Shown here: piece after piece, positions 1 through 8,932 of the stretch
How positions within the stretch are numbered: position 1 is the first letter of the stretch
How the letters are laid out: the number at the start of each line of letters is the position of its first letter
Assembly: GCA_965238155.1 (NCBI GenBank)
Contig: OZ250175.1
Coordinates: 1,178,001 to 1,242,000 of the forward strand
Source of the DNA: BJGV01 sp964196335
GTDB taxonomy: Bacteria; Pseudomonadota; Gammaproteobacteria; Burkholderiales; Nitrosomonadaceae
Direction: 5' to 3'
DNA: 64,000 nt
Translations under genes and position numbers: made by a program
The notes under the pieces: generated by a model
What the model saw: the letters and a program-made list of their open reading frames with translations, nothing else
The model's database searches: none
Told to the model about the DNA's origin: nothing

Positions 1-86
1 GACATAAAATAGAAATAAAACTGTTGGCTTCTCAGGATAGGTGATTTTAAAAAGAAGCATTATATATACTATAAAACCGAGAGTAT

Positions 87-1690
87 TTATACTACACCCT
101 GGTCTAGCAAGTACTCTTCATAGCTTCCTTTAAAATCAGTGATTCCATCTGGTTTCATATCAATGATACGAGTTGCCAGTGAGGATACAAATTCTCTGTC
201 ATGAGAGACAAAGATCAAAGTGCCTGTATATTTTTCCAACGCAGTGTTGAGTGATTCAATAGACTCCATATCAAGGTGGTTAGTTGGCTCATCCATAAGT
301 AATACATTAGATTTTTGTAGCATAAGTTTTCCAAATAGCATACGCCCCTGTTCCCCTCCTGAGATTACTTTTACTGGTTTATTTACTTCATCACCTGAGA
401 ATAATAACCTGCCTAATACGCTACGTACGGCCTGATCATCATCAGTTTCCTGCCTCCATTGAGTCATCCAGTCTGTAAGTGAGACATTCATTTCAAAGTC
501 TGCGGCATGGTCCTGAGTAAAGTAGCTATGGCACGCTTTTTCTGCCCACTTTATCTCTCCTTCATCCGGTTTAAGATCACCAGACAAACACCTTAATAGT
601 GTAGTTTTACCAATACCATTTGGTCCTATGATGGCAATTTTCTCACCTGCTTCAATATTAATGCTAAATCTTTTAAATAATGGTTTCTCCATACCAGAGA
701 AATGTTTACTAATACTTTGTACGGATACTGCTAATCGATATAATTTATTTTTATCATCAACTTCAAAACGAATGTAAGGGTATTGGCGGCTAGATAGCTT
801 TACGTCTTCTAATTTTATTTTTTCTATTTGTCTGGCACGGCTGGTTGCTTGCCTTGCTTTTGAGGCATTAGCCGAAAAACGACTTACAAATGATTGTAAT
901 TCAGCGATTTGAGATTTTTTTTTGCATTGTTTGATAGCATGCGTTCTCTAACCTGGGTAGAGGCAGTCATATATTCATCATAATTACCCGGATAAACACG
1001 GATCTCGCCATAATCCAGATCAGCCATATGTGTGCATACACTATTAAGGAAATGTCGGTCATGTGAGATGATTACAATGGTACTCTTACTTGCATTGATC
1101 ACATCTTCCAGCCAGCGAATAGTATTGATATCAAGATTATTTGTTGGTTCATCCAATAACATAATTTCTGGATCAGAAAATAAAGCTTGGGCAAGTAGCA
1201 CACGTAATTTTAATCCGGGAGCAATTCCACTCATTAATCCCTGATGCTGAGATAGTGGGATACCAACACCTAGTAATAATTCTCCGGCACGAGCCTCTGC
1301 TGAATATCCATCAAGTTCACCAAAGCGAGTTTCAAGCTCAGCAGCATGCATATAATCTGATTCATCAGCATCTGGATTTGCATAGATTGCATCACGCTCT
1401 TCCTTTACACTCCACAGTTCATCATGACCCATCATCACCGTATCTAGTACCAGAAAGTTTTCAAAAGCAAATTGGTCCTGACGAAGTTTACCCACGCGGT
1501 CATTTACATCAACACTGACATTTCCAGAGGTTGAATCAAGATCACCTCCAAGAATTTTCATGAAAGTAGATTTTCCACATCCGTTTGCACCAATTAGGCC
1601 ATAACGATTTCTGTCTCCAAATTTTACTGAAACATTTTCAAACAATGGCTTTGCACCAAACTGCATGGTGATATTGGCGGTATTAATCAA
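87..1690 (-). pseudogene. ybiT: YbiT-like ABC-F ATPase, split by a one-base frameshift in an A9 tract
   Basis: ABC-F ATPases are soluble twin-ABC proteins acting on the ribosome. The first half (1690-884) has Walker A GANGCGKST, an ABC signature replaced by SGIAPGLKLR, and DEPTNNLD. The second half (ending at 87) has GPNGIGKTT, SGGEQGR and DEPTNHLD. Between them the linker (QIAELQSFVSRFSANASKAR) reads on in a different frame. The frame changes at a run of nine A on the minus strand (positions 915-923); ten A would restore one protein of about 530 residues, the normal YbiT length. As written, translation ends about 12 codons after the run. It is either a real frameshift, a slippage-rescued gene, or a homopolymer sequencing error. 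Family assignment is strong; functional state is unknown. Confidence 0.85.
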
Positions 1691-1984
1691 AATTCTCCCT
1701 TCCCTTTCAGAAATTTTATGTAAAAAAGCTGCTATTTTATATGGTTTTATGTCTAATTCCGAGATTCTCTTAACTTAAATACATTACTAGATCTGAATAG
1801 TGGTGATATTTTAATGAGAGATAAACTATTATTTTTTGTAATTATGTACTTATTCACTTTTTATATAGGATGTAATCCAGTTTGGATTCTACTATTGAGG
1901 TCTTAATAGACCCAAATAAACATGACTGCTGATATAGGCATAAATCATGTATCATTATGGCTTCAAAATTATGTCCCATGCTCT

Positions 1985-2953
1985 ATGAAAGTTACTTTCC
2001 TGGAATTCGAACAACCTATTGCTGAGCTTGAAGCAAAGATCGAAGAATTACGTTTTGTTCAGGATGGTTCTGCTTTAGATATCTCAGCTGAGATTGCGCG
2101 TCTTGAGAAGAAAAGCCAAACTCTCATTAAAGACATATATGCAAAACTCACTCCATGGCAGATATCACAAGTTGGGCGGCATCCGCAGCGCCCTTATACG
2201 TTGGATTATATAGAACATCTGTTTACTAATTTTGAAGAGTTACATGGTGATCGGAATTTTGCGGATGACCCTGCTATTATTGGCGGATTGGCTCGTTTTG
2301 ATGGACAGACAGTTATGGTTATTGGGCATCAGAAAGGACGCGATACCAAAGAGAAAATTTATCGTAATTTTGGTATGCCAAAGCCGGAAGGTTATCGTAA
2401 AGCTCTACGTTTTATGCAGTTAGCAGAAAAATTTTCTATACCAATAATTACGTTTATTGATACTCCAGGTGCATATCCAGGTATTGGAGCAGAGGAGCGG
2501 GGACAATCAGAAGCAATTGGTCGGAACCTTTTTGTATTATCGGAACTGAAAGTGCCGGTAGTTTGTACTATTATTGGTGAAGGTGGCTCAGGCGGAGCTC
2601 TTGCTGTGGCAGTAGGTGATATGGTTCATATGTTGCAATATGCAACATATTCTGTAATCTCTCCTGAGGGTTGTGCTTCAATACTGTGGAAAAGTGCAGA
2701 CAAAGCTGCGGAAGCCGCTGAAATTATGGGGATCACTGCTTCAAGACTTAGAGCCATAGGGCTGATTGATCAGATTATTAATGAACCGCTCGGTGGTGCT
2801 CATCGGAATTATCCTTCAATTATGGAATCGGTAAGAAAGGCATTACAGGAATCGCTTGAGCAATTACAAAGTATTACCCCTGAGACATTGCTGGAGAAAC
2901 GCTTTAAGCGACTAATGGAATATGGCAAATTCAAGGAAGCTGAAGCTAAATAA
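1985..2953 (+). CDS. accA: Acetyl-CoA carboxylase carboxyltransferase subunit alpha
   Basis: Subunit of the AccA2D2 carboxyltransferase that moves carboxyl from biotin to acetyl-CoA, making malonyl-CoA for fatty acid synthesis in the cytoplasm. The protein begins MKVTFLEFEQPIAELEAKI, matching the family N-terminus, so I start here rather than at an in-frame ATG 63 bases upstream (1922); this gives 322 residues, close to the usual 319. Conserved blocks HPQRPYTLDY, GHQKGRDTKEK, GEGGSGGALA and SPEGCASILWKSADKA are all present. Its 3' end overlaps tilS by about 32 bases, a common betaproteobacterial arrangement suggesting one transcript. No clear Shine-Dalgarno is visible at the chosen ATG. Confidence 0.95.
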   Translation: MKVTFLEFEQPIAELEAKIEELRFVQDGSALDISAEIARLEKKSQTLIKDIYAKLTPWQISQVGRHPQRPYTLDYIEHLFTNFEELHGDRNFADDPAIIGGLARFDGQTVMVIGHQKGRDTKEKIYRNFGMPKPEGYRKALRFMQLAEKFSIPIITFIDTPGAYPGIGAEERGQSEAIGRNLFVLSELKVPVVCTIIGEGGSGGALAVAVGDMVHMLQYATYSVISPEGCASILWKSADKAAEAAEIMGITASRLRAIGLIDQIINEPLGGAHRNYPSIMESVRKALQESLEQLQSITPETLLEKRFKRLMEYGKFKEAEAK

Positions 2954-4301
2954 CGTCTCTAGTCGTGTCGAAAAGATATTACACGAACAGATTCAGCGAG
3001 ATGATCATTTGGTTTTAGGGTTAAGTGGTGGGGTAGATTCAGTTGTTCTGCTGAGCATCCTTACTTCTCTTTCCCTTAAATTGAAATTTAGCCTTACAGC
3101 TTTTCACGTTAATCATGGCATTAGTCCTAATGCAAATAAATGGGAAAAATTTTGTCTTAATTTATGCAGTACTCATAGTATTCCAATCAAGTTTGCTAAA
3201 CTAAAGGTCAGTAGATTATCAGGTACAAGTCTTGAAGCTAATGCTCGGGATGCACGCTATCAGAAATTTAAAAATCTCAAGGCAGATTATGTGATATTGG
3301 CACAGCATCTGGATGATCAGGCTGAAACTCTACTGTTACAAATGCTACGGGGTGCAGGGGTGAAAGGATTAGGCGCAATGCCTGTGGTTAGAAACCAAAT
3401 ATCAGAAATTGGAGGTCAAGCTCTTGACTCAGGACCACAGATACTCCGACCGTTACTAAAAGTATCCCGTAGTGAGATTGAAGATTATGCCAGAAAGTAT
3501 AAATTGAGCTGGATTACAGATGAAAGTAACAATAATGTATCTTTTGATAGGAATTTTTTACGGCATAAAATTTTCCCTTTATTAGAAAGAAAGTTCCCTT
3601 CCTATCGAGCCACTTTTCTACGCACTAGTCGACATATGGCAGAAGCAAGTTGTTTGCTGGATGATCTGGCAAAGTTTGATAGAGAGAAATGTTCTGTTTC
3701 AAATCATCTTCAAATTGAGAAATTACAAGAATTAAGTTTTTCACGTGCTAAAAATCTGTTGCGCTATGACCTTGCACAGCGTGGTGTAGTTCTTCCCAGC
3801 ACAGTCAAGCTGGAAGATATGCTTCGGCAGTTACTTTCCTCCCGATCAGATACTAAATTACATATTACTTTTGGAGATACTGAGATTCGTAGCTTCAAGG
3901 GAAATATTTATGTAAGGCGGATAAGTACATTCCCGAATAAGGAATGGGAATTTATATGGAAAGGTGAAAAGAAATTAGCAATTACTGAAAAAGGTGATTC
4001 AGTTAGATTTATACGTGAAAAAGGGAAGGGGATTAATTTACAAAAGTTAAAAGAAGGACCGATTATTATCCGTTTCCGATTAGGAGGAGAACGCATGCGT
4101 CCGGACTGTAATCGACCCCGTCGTAGCCTCAAGAACCTGTTTCAGGAGGCATTATTTCCCCAGTGGGAGCGTGAATCACTACCTTTACTTTTTAGCGGCA
4201 AACATCTCGTATGGGTACCAGGTATTGGTGTTGATTGCGCTTTTCAAGCGGGTGTTTCTGATCCGGGTTTAATAGTTAGTTGGCACCCCAATTCTGATTA
4301 A
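2922..4301 (+). CDS. tilS: tRNA(Ile)-lysidine synthase
   Basis: Modifies C34 of the CAU-anticodon tRNA-Ile to lysidine with ATP and lysine, so that it reads AUA; essential in bacteria. The PP-loop motif SGGVDS sits at residues 35-40, HVNHG and the AQHLDDQAETLLLQMLRG segment follow, and the C-terminal substrate-binding domain ends in RPRRSLKNLFQEA. At 459 residues it is slightly longer than the E. coli protein. The start lies inside the accA 3' end, and no other ATG precedes the PP-loop, so this start is the best available. It is followed by radA after 11 bases. Confidence 0.94.
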   Translation: MANSRKLKLNNVSSRVEKILHEQIQRDDHLVLGLSGGVDSVVLLSILTSLSLKLKFSLTAFHVNHGISPNANKWEKFCLNLCSTHSIPIKFAKLKVSRLSGTSLEANARDARYQKFKNLKADYVILAQHLDDQAETLLLQMLRGAGVKGLGAMPVVRNQISEIGGQALDSGPQILRPLLKVSRSEIEDYARKYKLSWITDESNNNVSFDRNFLRHKIFPLLERKFPSYRATFLRTSRHMAEASCLLDDLAKFDREKCSVSNHLQIEKLQELSFSRAKNLLRYDLAQRGVVLPSTVKLEDMLRQLLSSRSDTKLHITFGDTEIRSFKGNIYVRRISTFPNKEWEFIWKGEKKLAITEKGDSVRFIREKGKGINLQKLKEGPIIIRFRLGGERMRPDCNRPRRSLKNLFQEALFPQWERESLPLLFSGKHLVWVPGIGVDCAFQAGVSDPGLIVSWHPNSD

Positions 4302-4312
4302 TTATTTTTATA

Positions 4313-5662
4313 ATGGCCAAATCTAAATCAATTTATTCTTGTACTGAGTGCGGCGGGCAAACTCTAAAATGGCAGGGGCAATGTCCATATTGCCAATTAT
4401 GGAATACTTTTGTAGAGACTGTAGCAGAAAAAAACTCTACACGTTTTACTCATACTAATGAGATTAGTAAAGTACAAAACCTTGAAAAAGTAAAAGTAGG
4501 AGAAGAGCCACGATACTCAACTGGAATAACTGAGTTTGATCGGGTACTAGGTGGCGGTTTAATACATGGTGGCATAATCTTGCTAGGTGGTGACCCTGGA
4601 ATTGGAAAATCTACTTTGTTATTACAAGCACTTTGTCATTTGTCTGGTTCACGGGATGTATTATATGTGAGCGGAGAAGAGTCCGCGCGCCAAATTGCAT
4701 TACGAGCTAAGCGATTGTCACTTGTTACAAAAGATGTACATTTACTGACTGAGATTCAACTCGAAAGAATCCAAAAAATTCTGGCTAAGGAAAAGCCGGA
4801 TGTAGCGGTTATTGATTCTATTCAGACAATTTATTCTGAAACATTACAATCTGCTCCTGGCTCTGTTGCCCAGGTTCGTGAGTGTGCTGCTCAGTTAACA
4901 CGAATGGCCAAAGCAAGTGGAACCTGTATTATTTTAGTAGGTCACGTTACCAAGGAGGGTACACTTGCCGGGCCACGTGTGCTTGAACATATGGTAGATA
5001 CTGTACTTTATTTTGAAGGAGATACCCAATCTAGTTTCCGCTTAATTCGTGCTTTCAAAAATAGGTTTGGTGCTGTAAATGAATTAGGTGTTTTTGCAAT
5101 GACCGAAAAAGGACTACGTGAAGTAAATAATCCATCGGCATTGTTTCTTTCTCACCATGAAGAGCAAGTTCCGGGTTCATGTGTAATGGTGACTCAGGAA
5201 GGAACCCGCCCGTTATTAGTTGAAATTCAGGCATTAGTTGATAAATCACATGTATCAAATCCTAGACGTTTAAGTGTAGGACTGGAACAGAATCGGCTGG
5301 CAATGCTGTTAGCAGTGTTGCACCGTCATGTGGGAATTCCATGTTTTGATCAGGATGTGTTTGTTAATGCTGTAGGAGGAGTAAAAATTACTGAACCAGG
5401 TGCGGATTTAGCTGTACTGCTTGCTGTAGTTTCTTCACTGAAGAGCAGGCCATTACCTAAAAAAACAATAGTATTTGGTGAAGTAGGATTAGCAGGAGAA
5501 GTTCGTCCTGTACAGCGAGGCCAGGAAAGACTAAAAGAAGCGGCTAAACTAGGCTTCACCCAAGCCATTATTCCTAAGGCCAATAAACCCAAGCGTCTGG
5601 TTCCCGGTATTGACGTCATACTAGTAGAGCGCGTAAAAGATGCGGTTACAAAAATGTATTAA
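4313..5662 (+). CDS. radA: DNA repair protein RadA
   Basis: RadA is a hexameric RecA-like helicase that extends recombination intermediates. The N-terminal zinc finger has Cys10, Cys13, Cys24 and Cys27. Walker A GDPGIGKST is at residues 93-101, the RadA-specific KNRFG motif is present, and the C-terminal Lon-protease-like domain lacks a catalytic role, as usual. Length (449) is typical. It follows tilS with an 11-base gap, so the two are probably co-transcribed. Confidence 0.95.
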   Translation: MAKSKSIYSCTECGGQTLKWQGQCPYCQLWNTFVETVAEKNSTRFTHTNEISKVQNLEKVKVGEEPRYSTGITEFDRVLGGGLIHGGIILLGGDPGIGKSTLLLQALCHLSGSRDVLYVSGEESARQIALRAKRLSLVTKDVHLLTEIQLERIQKILAKEKPDVAVIDSIQTIYSETLQSAPGSVAQVRECAAQLTRMAKASGTCIILVGHVTKEGTLAGPRVLEHMVDTVLYFEGDTQSSFRLIRAFKNRFGAVNELGVFAMTEKGLREVNNPSALFLSHHEEQVPGSCVMVTQEGTRPLLVEIQALVDKSHVSNPRRLSVGLEQNRLAMLLAVLHRHVGIPCFDQDVFVNAVGGVKITEPGADLAVLLAVVSSLKSRPLPKKTIVFGEVGLAGEVRPVQRGQERLKEAAKLGFTQAIIPKANKPKRLVPGIDVILVERVKDAVTKMY

Positions 5663-5706
5663 AAACACAGTTATTAAGCTGTCGATCAATTTACATAAGA
5701 ACATGT

Positions 5707-6480
5707 ATGAAGTACCAGAGTAAGCTTTTGATGCTTGGAATTTTCTCAGTAGGTATAGTATTAATTTCAATAATTATGCCACCTACTTCACAGTCAATTG
5801 AGTACCATAAATTTGTAGACCAGCGTACTTATTTTGGCATACCAAATTTTTTCAATGTTGTTTCCAATATATTTCTTTTATTTGCTGGTCTGGCTGGCTT
5901 TATATTTCTACTGCGCCCACGAGAGTTTCTTATACACAAAACATTTATTAAGATTTCAGAACGATGGCCTTATTTTATTTTATTTCTAAGTGTGATTATG
6001 GCAAGTCTTGCCTCAACTTACTATCATTTGGCACCAGATAATGCCCGATTAGTTTGGGACAGGATTCCGATAGCGATTGGGGCAATGACGTTACTTTCAA
6101 TTGTATTGATTGAGCGTATTAGTATAAATATTGGGTTTATCTTGTTACCTTTCTTGATCGTATTTGGAATAGGAAGCGTAATATATTGGTATTGGAGCGA
6201 ACAATATGGTCCAGGTAATATAAATTACTATATTGTTGTACAGTTTTATTCGATTCTAGCTATTATCTTACTTGGAAAATATTTTTCTTCCAGATATACC
6301 AGAGGAACAGATATTTATGTAGTAATAATTCTCTATACTTTTGCAAAGCTTGCAGAAATCGCAGATCATGAAATTTATAGTTTAGGACAAGTGATAAGCG
6401 GGCATTCAGTTAAGCATTTATTTGTAGGATTGGCAGTTTTCTGGATTATATATATGCTACAAAAGCGTAGTCCATTATAA
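5707..6480 (+). CDS. Alkaline ceramidase-like integral membrane protein
   Basis: About seven hydrophobic segments and the motif spacing of the CREST superfamily: SLASTYYHLAPDNARLVWDRIP in the third segment region (Ser, His and Asp residues of the kind that bind zinc) and a C-terminal SVKHLFVG segment with a further His. Family members in eukaryotes hydrolyse ceramides; bacterial ones are mostly uncharacterised, so the substrate here is not known. It lies 44 bases after radA in the same direction and precedes the truncated globin. 257 residues is normal for the family. Confidence 0.7.
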   Translation: MKYQSKLLMLGIFSVGIVLISIIMPPTSQSIEYHKFVDQRTYFGIPNFFNVVSNIFLLFAGLAGFIFLLRPREFLIHKTFIKISERWPYFILFLSVIMASLASTYYHLAPDNARLVWDRIPIAIGAMTLLSIVLIERISINIGFILLPFLIVFGIGSVIYWYWSEQYGPGNINYYIVVQFYSILAIILLGKYFSSRYTRGTDIYVVIILYTFAKLAEIADHEIYSLGQVISGHSVKHLFVGLAVFWIIYMLQKRSPL

Positions 6481-6530
6481 AAACAAGTTTTCTCTCTATA
6501 TTATTTTTATAAAATTAAAAGGATATTTAA

Positions 6531-6917
6531 GTGCATCTTTCAGAAGCATACAAACTAATGGGTGGCGAAGTTGTCTTGCGTCGTCTTGTAGAATGTTTTT
6601 ATGACCTTATGGATGAGGATCCGGATTACTTCGGCATACGAAAACTACATCCACAGGAACTAAATAGTTCACGCCAGAAATTATTTATGTTTCTGTCTGG
6701 GTGGACTGGCGGCCCTTCTTTATATGTTGAGAAATACGGAGAGCCACGATTACGTTCTCGGCATTTACCATTTTCTATTGGGATTGCTGAACGTGATCAG
6801 TGGTTATCATGTATGAATAGTGCGATGGAGAAGATTGGATTGGAAATACAACTACGGAAAAGTCTGGCGCTAGCGTTTGAGCAGACAGCTGATTTTATGT
6901 GTAATCAGCCTGAATAG
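6531..6917 (+). CDS. Group II truncated haemoglobin (GlbO type)
   Basis: A 2-on-2 globin binding haem; group II members handle oxygen, NO or peroxide in the cytoplasm. The sequence follows the family closely: GGEVVLRRLVECFYDLMDEDP, LFMFLSGWTGGPSLY, and RSRHLPFSIGIAERDQWL, where the His of RHLPF is the proximal haem ligand. The start is a GTG with an AAAAGGA Shine-Dalgarno about 7 bases before it. 128 residues is the usual length. It is the last gene of the rightward accA-radA run. Confidence 0.9.
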   Translation: MHLSEAYKLMGGEVVLRRLVECFYDLMDEDPDYFGIRKLHPQELNSSRQKLFMFLSGWTGGPSLYVEKYGEPRLRSRHLPFSIGIAERDQWLSCMNSAMEKIGLEIQLRKSLALAFEQTADFMCNQPE

Positions 6918-6961
6918 AATGCAGGACAAATATAGCTTCTATATCTACAGTAGGTGCTGAG

Positions 6962-8608
6962 CTATTTTGTTTTTACATAGGCATTAGAATTTCCATTTCT
7001 GATTAAGTTGCCTCTATTATCGTTACTAAATGAACGACTACGGTTTTTACCGCTATTCTCATTGGTACTGTCATTAAATCTTTTTCTGTTGTTATCATTT
7101 GACCATGAGCTACTATTGTTACTGTATCGATTTCCATTAACATTACTGATATTGCTGTTGTCACTGTTATTTGTCCATGAATTAGCATGGTTATTGTAAT
7201 TATTGCTTTTAGCGCTACTAAAGTTTCTGCTGTTGCCGTCATTTTCCAATGAACTACTACGGTCATTGTATCGGTTTCCATTTACGCCATTAGAATTTCT
7301 ACTGTCGGTACTATTCGACGACGAATAGGCACGGTCATTGGTACGATTTCTGTTGGAACTGCTGAAGTTTCTTCCGTTACTATCTTTTGACCAAGAATAA
7401 CCGCGGTTACGTTTACGGGCAATTGTTGGAGTAGTTCTGGATGTTCCGTTACCACCAGAGCGGGGTTTATTTCTTGGTTCCAGGCCGGGAATAGTATGAG
7501 AAGTTATCCTATGTCCTGTGAACCGTTCAATTTTCTTCAGATGGATGCTGTCTTTACCAGAAGCAAATGAAACGGCTATTCCAGATGCTCCGGCTCGGCC
7601 AGTACGCCCAATACGATGAACATAATCTTCAGCAAATTTTGGAAGATCAAAATTGATGACATGAGTAATTCCAGCTACATCAATTCCTCGCGCCGCCACG
7701 TCCGTAGCAACTAGTATTCGCAGGTTGCCATGGCGAAGCTTGGTGAGAGTACGATTTCGTTCTCGTTGATTCATATCACCATGTAATGCAGAAGCTACAT
7801 GACCCTGAGCAGAGAGGTTGTCTGCCAGTGTATCAGCATCTCTTTTTGTTGCAGTAAAGACGATGGCTTGTTTTAAATTCATATCACTTAATAAATGGTC
7901 TAGTAGTTTATTTTTGTGCGAAAGGTCATCTACATGATGTAGTCGTTGTTCAATGTTGTCCATTTTTGTTTGTTGCGTTGCAATCTGGATACGTTTTGGA
8001 GATTTTAATAAACGGTTTGCAACCTTTGTTATCGTGTTATCCAGAGTAGCTGAGAATAGTAGGGTTTGGTGGTCGTTGGATATAGCTGAAGCAATTTTTT
8101 CAACATCATCAATAAATCCCATATCGAGCATGCGGTCTGCTTCATCCAATACTAACATCTCTAATCGGGAAAAATTTATACGTCCGCGCTGGATATGATC
8201 AATCAAACGGCCGGGCGTGGCCACAAGAATATCTACTGGTTGAGATAATAGTTTATTTTGTAGTGGATATGGCATACCACCAAGTATGCTTACAACTTTA
8301 ATACGGTGTAAATGTTTTCCATATTTTTTGGCAGCTTCTGATACCTGAAGTGCAAGCTCACGTGTCGGAGTTAACACCAATATGCGAGGGCCACGACAAT
8401 TAATTCTGGATGGAGTGGCAAGGCGATGCAGTGCTGGTAACATAAATGCTGCAGTTTTTCCTGTACCGGTCTGGGCTGAAGCCATTATGTCGTGGCCAGC
8501 TAGTAATTCGGGAATGGCCTGTTTCTGAATTGGTGTTGGTGTGGTATAGCCTGAGTCAATGATGGCTTTAAGGATATGAGGATGTAGATTGAGATTTTCA
8601 AATGACAC
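6962..8608 (-). CDS. rhlE: DEAD-box RNA helicase, RhlE type, with a long Asn/Ser-rich tail
   Basis: ATP-dependent RNA helicase acting in ribosome assembly and RNA turnover. All core motifs are present: Q motif PTPIQKQAIP, Walker A AQTGTGKT, DEAD, SAT, and HRIGRTGRAG. The core ends near residue 385. The remaining ~160 residues are low-complexity, made of loosely repeated Asn/Ser/Arg/Gly blocks such as NGNRYNDRSSS, NGNRYSNNSSSW and RNFSSS. Such tails in RhlE proteins bind RNA, and this one is unusually Asn-rich. The start at 8608 gives MSFENLNLHPHILKAI, the normal N-terminus. Divergent from typA. Confidence 0.92.
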   Translation of the reverse strand: MSFENLNLHPHILKAIIDSGYTTPTPIQKQAIPELLAGHDIMASAQTGTGKTAAFMLPALHRLATPSRINCRGPRILVLTPTRELALQVSEAAKKYGKHLHRIKVVSILGGMPYPLQNKLLSQPVDILVATPGRLIDHIQRGRINFSRLEMLVLDEADRMLDMGFIDDVEKIASAISNDHQTLLFSATLDNTITKVANRLLKSPKRIQIATQQTKMDNIEQRLHHVDDLSHKNKLLDHLLSDMNLKQAIVFTATKRDADTLADNLSAQGHVASALHGDMNQRERNRTLTKLRHGNLRILVATDVAARGIDVAGITHVINFDLPKFAEDYVHRIGRTGRAGASGIAVSFASGKDSIHLKKIERFTGHRITSHTIPGLEPRNKPRSGGNGTSRTTPTIARKRNRGYSWSKDSNGRNFSSSNRNRTNDRAYSSSNSTDSRNSNGVNGNRYNDRSSSLENDGNSRNFSSAKSNNYNNHANSWTNNSDNSNISNVNGNRYSNNSSSWSNDNNRKRFNDSTNENSGKNRSRSFSNDNRGNLIRNGNSNAYVKTK

Positions 8609-8932
8609 GATGTTTTCCTAAAATAAAAATTAATACACAAGCAAGGAAATGTTTACCAGAATTTGATGGGCAAATGTACCGCTAGCGCATATATAACATC
8701 GCTGCTAACCATGGTACAGCATGTACAATTTCCGAGGAGAACTTGAAAATCGAGGAGAGGTCAGGAACGATGACTACGAGAAAAGAGAATGATCGCTTTT
8801 GTCGAACTGCGGATTATACATGAACCATGACAACTGTTGTGTTTAATTTAAAGTAGGCATTAGGTTAGCCATCTCATTGATTGGCTGCTATAATGCCGCG
8901 GTTTTATTACTCTGACGCAGAGATTTATAAAT
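8609..8932. promoter_or_regulatory. Divergent intergenic region rhlE/typA with typA promoter
   Basis: This 324-base gap holds no gene. A good extended -10 (TGC then TATAAT at 8889-8894) lies 39 bases before the typA ATG; the -35 is weak (TTAGCC near 8865). The long leader on the rhlE side (about 300 bases) could carry regulation, as rhlE genes are often autoregulated or cold-controlled, but I see no named RNA motif. Confidence 0.5.

Noticed and set aside
1814..1906. 30-codon ORF before accA with a lipobox-like FYIGC
   Set aside because: Too short, no ribosome site, and rich in codons expected by chance in AT-rich DNA.
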